This document shows, in pieces, positions 57,400 through 64,000 of a stretch of 64,000 nucleotides of DNA (its first letter is position 1; every line of letters begins with the position of its first letter). A model generated the notes under the pieces. It did not search any database. It was given only the letters and a program-made list of their open reading frames with translations, and had not been told where the DNA came from. The stretch is taken from NCBI RefSeq assembly GCF_000226115.1, contig NC_016457.1, forward strand, positions 5,642,001 through 5,706,000, given 5' to 3'. Source of the stretch: Thermothielavioides terrestris NRRL 8126 (taxonomy: Eukaryota; Ascomycota; Sordariomycetes; Sordariales; Chaetomiaceae). A program made the position numbers and the translations under genes.

Positions 57400-58950
57400 T
57401 CTCTTCTTTTCTTACACTCTATATCTCACTATAACGACTACTGAGAGTAGTTTAACTATTACGCTCTAGTCCTATATAGATTAGACTAAGTAGTTTATAG
57501 AGCTTAAGCTTATAGCTATAAGTAATAGTATCTAGGATAAATACGATCTAGATACTCCTAATAAGCTTTAGGATAAACGACTAAAAGTTCTTTTAGAAGA
57601 TAAGGTAGTCGAAGAGCTTTATAAGAAGTGTACTAAGGAATTAGGTATTCCTATAGGCTAAGCCCTAGCTTCTACTAAACAAGAGGTTGCTACTAAGCTC
57701 AAAGCTATATATAAGGAATACCTTATACTTATAGCTATTTAGGAGAGTAGGATAAAGTTATATTCGTTTATCCTTTAGTAGATTATATACTCTATTTACT
57801 AACCTCTACTTAATACTATATACATTGTTATTTTAAATACTAGACTTAGTAGTCTCTAAGCCCTTATTTATAAGCTCTATAAATAGTTTATACCTATCGA
57901 TACTCTCGTTGAAGATTTAGCTATTTAACAATATATAATAGTATTATAAAAGGTATATAGAGTAGGTATTAACCTATATAAGTGGTACTACTTTTAGAAC
58001 AAGGCGTACTTATATATAAAGAGCTTCGATATCCCTAAAGTAATTGGATCTAGAGTATTTAAATACCTTATTAAAGTAGTTGGTTACTAGATCGCCCTAG
58101 ACTAGGCTTGTCACTAGCTCTCTAAGATCGAGGTACTCGAGGCCTAGAGGCGCCTAATCCCTACTCTTAAAGAGCTAGGCGCTCGCCTTAGTATTTGGAT
58201 TAACAACATTGCTACTAAGGGGCTTGGCTATAGCGCATTTACCTCTTTAGGAGTAGCTTAAAGTAATAGTTCTATAGATAGTATAGGCTCTTATAGCTTA
58301 AGGCTCTACTTATACCCCTATAAGGCTAATAGCAAATATAGGTAGAAGCTAGTAGAGTACTAGTTTCTTTAGATAGTAATCACTAGGGTAGAGAAGGGCT
58401 ATTATAAGCTCTTAGAAGTATAGATTACTAAGATTAGGGAGCGCTTTAACGAACTAAAGTGGAATTCCCTTTAGAAGAGCCTTTAAAAGCGGTATAGCTC
58501 TAGCTCTATAGAGTAGAGGAACTCTAGGTTAGCTTCTTCTAATAAGATCGTCTATACTATTATTGACCTAAGCCTCCTAGGCAAGGGAGCTTACTACCTA
58601 CTTATATTTTCGACTACTGTTACCTACTAGCTCTCTTAGAGCACTCTCTTCGACAACTATACCGCTTTATATATCGTTAACGATAAGAAGCTCCTAGTTC
58701 CTAATACCTTTGTACTATTAGGAGACAGTAACTATATAGAAGTAGATACTACTACTTTTCCTATTTTAGGAAGAGGAGAGTACATTATAAAGGGAGTACT
58801 AGATAGAGAGTAGGGAAAAGGAACTATAGACCTCTATTTAAAGAATATTGCTATAGTAGAGAGCTTTTATACTAATATTGTATTAGAGACTATGTAACGT
58901 GCTAGCCTTATAGCGTCTGCAGATAAGCGTACAATGTTCTATTCAACTAC
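57400..58950 (+). mobile_element. Copia-like gag/protease relic, RIP-mutated
   Basis: Plus-strand frames with abundant TAG/TAA can be followed through a gag-like region: VEELYKKCTKELGIP near 57.6 kb, then a charged helical segment to about 58.5 kb. A region at about 58.54-58.90 kb reads like a copia protease/linker (FDNYTALYIVNDKK, LLGDSNYIEVD, ILGRGEYIIKGVL, LYLKNIAIVESFYTNIV), resembling the usual DR-F...GDG...G-G...L-NV-Y-P-F--N pattern. No integrase or RT follows in this strand, so it is a truncated 5' part. LTRs not delimited. Identification rests on pattern reading through stops. Confidence 0.5.
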
Positions 58951-61049
58951 CTTAAGGAGAGAAAAGGAGAAGTACAGGTTGCGGCCCTCGCGTATAGAGT
59001 TTTTAGGGGCTCGTATATATAGGGCTTAGGCCAATGTTATTCTAGGCGCAAGGCGAGCCCGCCACAGGCCTGCAACAGGCCTAGTATAGGACCGCTATAG
59101 ATCCTAGGCGTAGCCCTATATACCTAGCCCAGGTATAGCCTGGTCTATAATATACCCCCCCCCCTTCTAGATAAGGAGCCGAATCGAGGCAATCTAGCGT
59201 AGCTACCTACTAAGTGCTTGCCACTTACGGTCATCTTATTACCTAGCCGTAGACTATTTTGTTTATATCGCTTTAGTAGGATGCTAATTAGCCCTTTCCC
59301 TATCCGCGCTTTTTCCTATAGCAATCGCACTGTATAAGACCTACCTACTAATTGTATACGACCTAGGCCCCTCCCGCCTATTAAAACCCCTCCTCTCCTA
59401 TAGACCTCGCGCTCTATATTTTCTCCTCGCCTCCCCCGTATACTCCTATCCCTCCTTCGTACTTCCTCCTCTATCCTCTCTATATATAGGTTCTTCCTAC
59501 CTTGATCTCGTTTTATATATATTCTTCGTCCGCTACGCTCTTATTCTATATACAACTCTCAACCCTCCTACGTATAGCGACGTCTACATTGCCCTCACTG
59601 TCTCCGTTATACATTTGTACTACGTCTTATTAGCAACGTTCTCGTCTTTCGTATAACCTTTCTATATCTATAGCAACACCGTTTTAACCCTGTCGTAGAC
59701 CTAGTAGGAACCTACTATATACTCAGTTTATTCTCGAAAATTGCCTACTTTATTTACATTTGTACTCGCTAGAATATTGGCTATAACCGCTTTGCTCAGT
59801 GGCAGTAGTAGTAGACGCTGTCCTAGAGGAGACGACAACGAGGACTATAACATATATTACACTACGTCAAGCCTACTTTGGCCCTAAACTAAAAGCTAAT
59901 AGTGTCTTAGATAGAACTATAACAATTGTAACAATTCCTTTCGCTATACTATTAGCAGTTATATTGTCGAAGGCGATTCTAATAACGAGGACAACGCCCT
60001 TCCTAAAGAGGAGAGCGACGTCTACCTAAACTATATTAAGTAGCTTCTATATAGTAACTTCGTTAATTACGTCTAAAGCTATAGAGAAAGCTATATAGAG
60101 TATATAAAGTTGTACGCTAAATGCCGTTAAGATCTAGCACTCTAGGCTACCAACGCCTCTCTATGTTTAGGCTTAAAATGCTTAGTCAAACTCTATATTG
60201 ACAATCAAGTTGTTATAGAGCCTACTTAGAAGAAGACTAAAACTAAGCTAGCTCACTATACCGTTTTAAAGGTACCGTTTATTACATTTATATACAACTT
60301 TTATAATGTAATTAGTATAGCCCTATAGCACTGATCTCCAACGTGTTTAGCCTTCGCCTCCGATATATCTCTAGCTACCCCTTCGACACCTTCGACTCTA
60401 GGTCGCTATAGAGCCCTAGTTCTATACTAGGCTCCTCAGGACAGCCTCGCCTTATAGTAAAATAGCCACTTAGTTAAGTATATTGTATAGTACTTTAAAT
60501 CCTCCTATAGGGAGAACCATTATATTATAGACGCTATCTATATAATAGCGTAGTCTTAGGCTACTATCCTTAAGACGAACTTACACCTAGCGGATTATAT
60601 AATTGCGTTTACTACCCTCTCGCCTATATATACTCCTCAGAGGTCTCGCCCCCACTTCTCGCCTTATATATACGTACCCTTCTTCGACTTATATTATAGA
60701 CGACGCCTATCCTCTCCTATAGAGGACGTTTTATACGCCTATCAAATGTATATATCGCCCCTGCCCCGTACCCCCTATACGCCTATTCTAGCCCTATATA
60801 TACCTGCTCTACCTATATATTCGTTTAAAGATAAAGAGGAGGAGCTACTAGATATAGGGTCTGTTATAGAGCTAGAGTAGCTAGTACCGCTTATATATCT
60901 TATTGTCCTTTTATATATAGCTATATTCTATCTAGATTTAGAAGAGTAGTTGGACTTAGGTATATCGTAGTTCCCTTATATCTAAGTGCTTACATTTGTC
61001 TAAATAGATAGTTCTTATAGGGTAGTCTATATATAAACATTGCGTTTTC
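58951..61049. other. RIP-mutated repetitive DNA, not identified
   Basis: About 2.1 kb of AT-rich sequence with TpA excess, plus a GC-richer patch near 58.98-59.20 kb that includes a C9 run. Short plus-strand frames (for example SYIVEGDSNNEDNALPKEESDVYLNYI near 59.96 kb) look like decayed coding sequence, but I recognise no family. The 3' LTR of the adjacent gypsy element may lie toward the right end. Confidence 0.4.
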
Positions 61050-64000
61050 CCGCCTTCCTCTTGTTCAATATAGGCCTATCGTTGTATTGTATATCCCTCT
61101 ACTCCTATTCAAATTTATTAAGCGTAACCGTATTAAGGAAGTTCTCTAGGAGCTCCTACGTTAGTTTGTTATAACCTACCTACTTAATATATATATCACA
61201 GTTCTTCCCCTTCCTCTATACGTTCCAAGCCTTAAGAATCGCCTCTACCCTATACTCTTACTAGGGGACACTCTCCTCTAATATAACCTATATAGAGTCT
61301 AGCCGCTTATCTATAACCTTCTACAAAGGGAGTAGGTCGGAGGCCATTCGCTTAACTAGGTCAATATAGAAGGTCGGGTATAAGCTATATAGTATATCGA
61401 GTATCACTGTCAAGGGAGTAGGTACCGCAACCACTTTGTATTTAGCGTTTAGCTAGTTAAGCTTCTTACTAGGGCGGTTCGTCTTTATATTATATAAAGA
61501 GAGCTATACCTTGTCCCCTACCTTAAACCGCTTAGCTAGGCGGTAAGAGCAGTTTGTATTTACCTACTACCATTGCTATATATACGCGATAGTGGCCTAT
61601 ATCTACTCTATCCCCTCCTTTAGGTAGTATAGGAACTAGGCGGCGTGACCCTCTAGGGACGCTATAAGCATTGTTAAGATCGTAATAAGCTATATAGGAC
61701 TTATATCAAACCTATAAAAAAGGTAGTTTAGGCTTACCCTAGTTATAGACAAGTCCCTATTATTAAGCGTAAACTAGTAGGCTAGGAGGTACTTAGGCCA
61801 GTTATACTATATAAAGGAGACGAAGATCTAGAGGATTATCTATACTTCTTAGTTAACCTACTCTATACCCTTGTCCGTCTAGGGATAGTAAGAGGTCGAT
61901 AGGAGCTGTTCTACCCCTATTGCCTTATAAAGCGTAGTCTAGAACCTACTTAGCTAATCTAATCTATAGTTAGTTATAATCTAGGTTGGAAACCTATAAA
62001 AGCGCTACTAAACGTCGTAGAACTATAGAATATACTCCTCTACTCTTATCGAATATATAGCCTCGAGCTATATATATTTAGAAAGGTAGTCGGTAATTAC
62101 TATAAGGTAGCGAAGCGCCTCTTTATTCCTTATAGGGAGGTCGATTATAAAGTTAATAGAGATCTATTTCCAAAATTGGTTAAGAATAGGCAAGGGCTAT
62201 AAGAGCCTTTGTCGCAACTGTTTAGAGATCTTACTCTAGTAGTACTAATTACAGTTCCTAATAAACTGCTTTGCGTTAGACGATATAAAGTCCTAATAGT
62301 AATCCCTCTAAAGCATTTTAAATAGCTTATTATAGCCTAGATACCCCAATATAGTCGAGTTATAGATCTATTAGATAATCGTAGTAGTTAGGGGCTTCTA
62401 TATAGGGAGCTAGAGCTAGCTATAGAACAAGAGCGCGCTTTATATATTAAAGGAGTAGTCTACAATCTAGGTCTACGCTATATTCGCCTTCTTTAAGAAC
62501 TTCTAGGCCCTATTACGAACGGCCTAGAGCTGGTAAACGTAGTACTTGTCCCCGATAATACCCTTGTCCTATAGGGCAGCTAGCTACTTGTCCTTGAAGA
62601 GCGTCTCCCCTATAGGTAGCCTAGCCTCCTCCTATACACTAGTCTAGTATACCTTAATCGGGGGGAGTAGCTAGGCGATATACTAACTATCCTTAGGCTC
62701 GTCCTATTTACACTAAGAGAGTATATTAGGGCGTAAAGCCTAGGACCCTAGTCGATATTTTAGCTTAAAGTTGAATAGGGAAAGTATCTTTGTATATTAG
62801 GCCTATTGTTCACTAATTAGACGTAGCTAGAAGAAGTACTTAAGGTTTTTATAATCAGTTAGGATAGTAAAGGGAGCTACTATACTCCGAAGCTCCGTCG
62901 ACTATACCTTAAAGTAGGAGATAATAGCTAATAGCTCCTTATCGTAGATAGTATAGTTGCGTTTAGTAGAGCTTAGTTTTATAGAGTAGTAAGCTATAGG
63001 ATAGAGAACCCTGTCCTCTCCCTATTAGGACAAGTATTCGCTAAGCGTTATATTAGAATAGTCTACTTCTATAATCGTCTCCCTCTTAGAATCCTATTAG
63101 ACAAAGATTAGCTCTGATATAAACGTAGCTTTAAGCGTGTCGAAGGCCTCCTATTCCTCCTTACCCTAGTAGAATAGGATGTTCTTATAAGTAAGGTATA
63201 TCAATAGGGCTATCTTCTTAGAGAAGTTGGGGATAAAGTCGTAGTAGAAATTTACAAACCTAAGGAAGCTCTATACTCCTTAGACTTTATAGGGTACCTC
63301 CTATTCGCGGATAGCCTTAATCTTCTTAAGGTTAGGACGGATATAGACTCCTACCTCTACAATATACCTTAGGTACTTAACTTCTTTTACTACGAATATA
63401 TATTTCTTAAGGTCTAGGTTAAGACCTATATCCCTTAGTCTTTAGAGAACCTTATATACCTTCTTTATATAGTCCTTCTAGCTCTCGCTAAAGTACACTA
63501 AAACATTGTTGAGGTATACCGTTATATAGTCTCCTAGCGTTGGACTAAAAGCGTTGTTAATATATCTCTAGAATATTATAGAGGTACCTACAAGCCTAAA
63601 GAAGTAAACTAGCTACTCGAATAGTCTAAACCTTATATAAAACGCTATAAGGTACTTATCCCCCTTAGCTATTTAGATATAGTAGAATATAGTTCTAACG
63701 TCTAGCTTCGTAAGCTATTTAGCCCTAGCTAGGGACTAAAGAGTCTCTTTAATTAAAGGGAGCGGGTACTAGTCCTATTTAGTAATCTTATTCAAAGCTC
63801 GATAGTCTATATAAAACCTCTATCCTCCTCCTAGCTTCTTTATAAGGAGGACTAGGGTAGCTACTAATAAAGAACTTACTTGAATCTACCCTTTATCTAT
63901 TAGGTCTACAACCTACTTCTAAATCTCTAGGAGATAGTCCCTTAGTATATTGTATAAGGGGCCCTAAAGGAGCTTAGGAGGCTTTTTGTCTAGGCTCGTC
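61050..64000 (-). mobile_element. Ty3/gypsy chromovirus pol, RIP-mutated, cut by the window edge
   Basis: Read on the minus strand from the right edge: reverse transcriptase (RFYIDYRALNKITK near 63.81 kb, YPLPLIKETL, TKLDVRTIFYYI, INNAFSPTLGDYITVYL where the RT active-site motif is mutated). RNase H and the integrase zinc-binding and core region follow (ISINFIIDLPI...YLIVITDYLSK near 62.1-62.2 kb), then the integrase C-terminus (RFKVGDKV...NIKTNRPSKKLN near 61.5 kb) and a chromodomain-like end (EELIYQVG-type segment near 61.1 kb, with a stop where Gln is expected). This order, with integrase after RT and a terminal chromodomain, defines a chromovirus. Stops in every domain show it is inactive. 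The 5' part (gag, protease, LTR) lies beyond 64000. Confidence 0.85.

Noticed and set aside
59799..60029. 76-codon plus-strand ORF in AT-rich DNA
   Set aside because: It lies in RIP-mutated repeat DNA, and another frame of the same strand looks more like decayed coding sequence.

Overview
The window looks like a chromosomal segment of a filamentous ascomycete (Pezizomycotina, probably Sordariomycetes and perhaps Chaetomiaceae; the family-level guess is inference). The evidence is GC-rich, intron-containing genes with short (about 55-145 nt) GTAAGT/CTAAC/CAG-type introns, interrupted by AT-rich islands. These islands hold transposons saturated with TpA and in-frame TAG/TAA codons, the footprint of repeat-induced point mutation (RIP).

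Layout. 0-16.9 kb is a conserved gene block: 20S proteasome alpha subunit PSMA6/Scl1 (+), a hypothetical protein (+), a TMEM234-family membrane protein (-), an ER-type GH47 alpha-1,2-mannosidase (-) divergent from a Ser/Thr-rich single-pass membrane protein (+), a C2-domain Inn1/Fic1-like cytokinesis protein with a GC-AG intron (+), and a secreted DUF3455 protein (-). 17-24.5 kb is GC-rich but gene-poor and carries one 391-bp MITE. 24.5-39.0 kb is a second gene block: a DUF7587-like protein (-), a DEDDy 3'-5' exonuclease-domain protein (+), two neighbouring hotdog thioesterase-like proteins (+,+), a doubtful repeat-containing ORF (+), an ATP-grasp ligase (-) divergent from a nicotianamine synthase (+), and a hypothetical protein (-).

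39.8-46.1 kb is a complete, RIP-destroyed 6.3-kb DNA transposon with terminal inverted repeats and an exact 8-bp target duplication. Its minus strand retains a recognisable MULE-type transposase. Two MITEs (20.57 and 46.35 kb) share its termini and have their own 8-bp target duplications, so they are probable non-autonomous derivatives. 47.0-56.3 kb is a sparse block between the AT-rich islands: a wax-synthase/MBOAT-like acyltransferase (-), a small eight-cysteine, probably secreted protein (+), a copia RNase H relic (+), a secreted glutamic peptidase of the G1 (eqolisin) family (-), and an AlkB/ALKBH8-like dioxygenase (+). From about 57.3 kb to the right edge the DNA is again AT-rich and RIP-mutated: a copia-like gag/protease relic (+), about 2 kb I could not identify, and a Ty3/gypsy chromovirus pol (-) that runs off the window.

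Most genes are independent housekeeping functions. The one arrangement that suggests a joint pathway is the divergent ATP-grasp ligase / nicotianamine synthase pair, which could make or modify a nicotianamine-type metal chelator. The secreted or membrane products at 47-54 kb lie between repeat islands, as is common for fast-evolving accessory genes in fungi. Splice sites, phases and coordinates were worked out by hand; each spliced model given with exon coordinates has a total length divisible by three.
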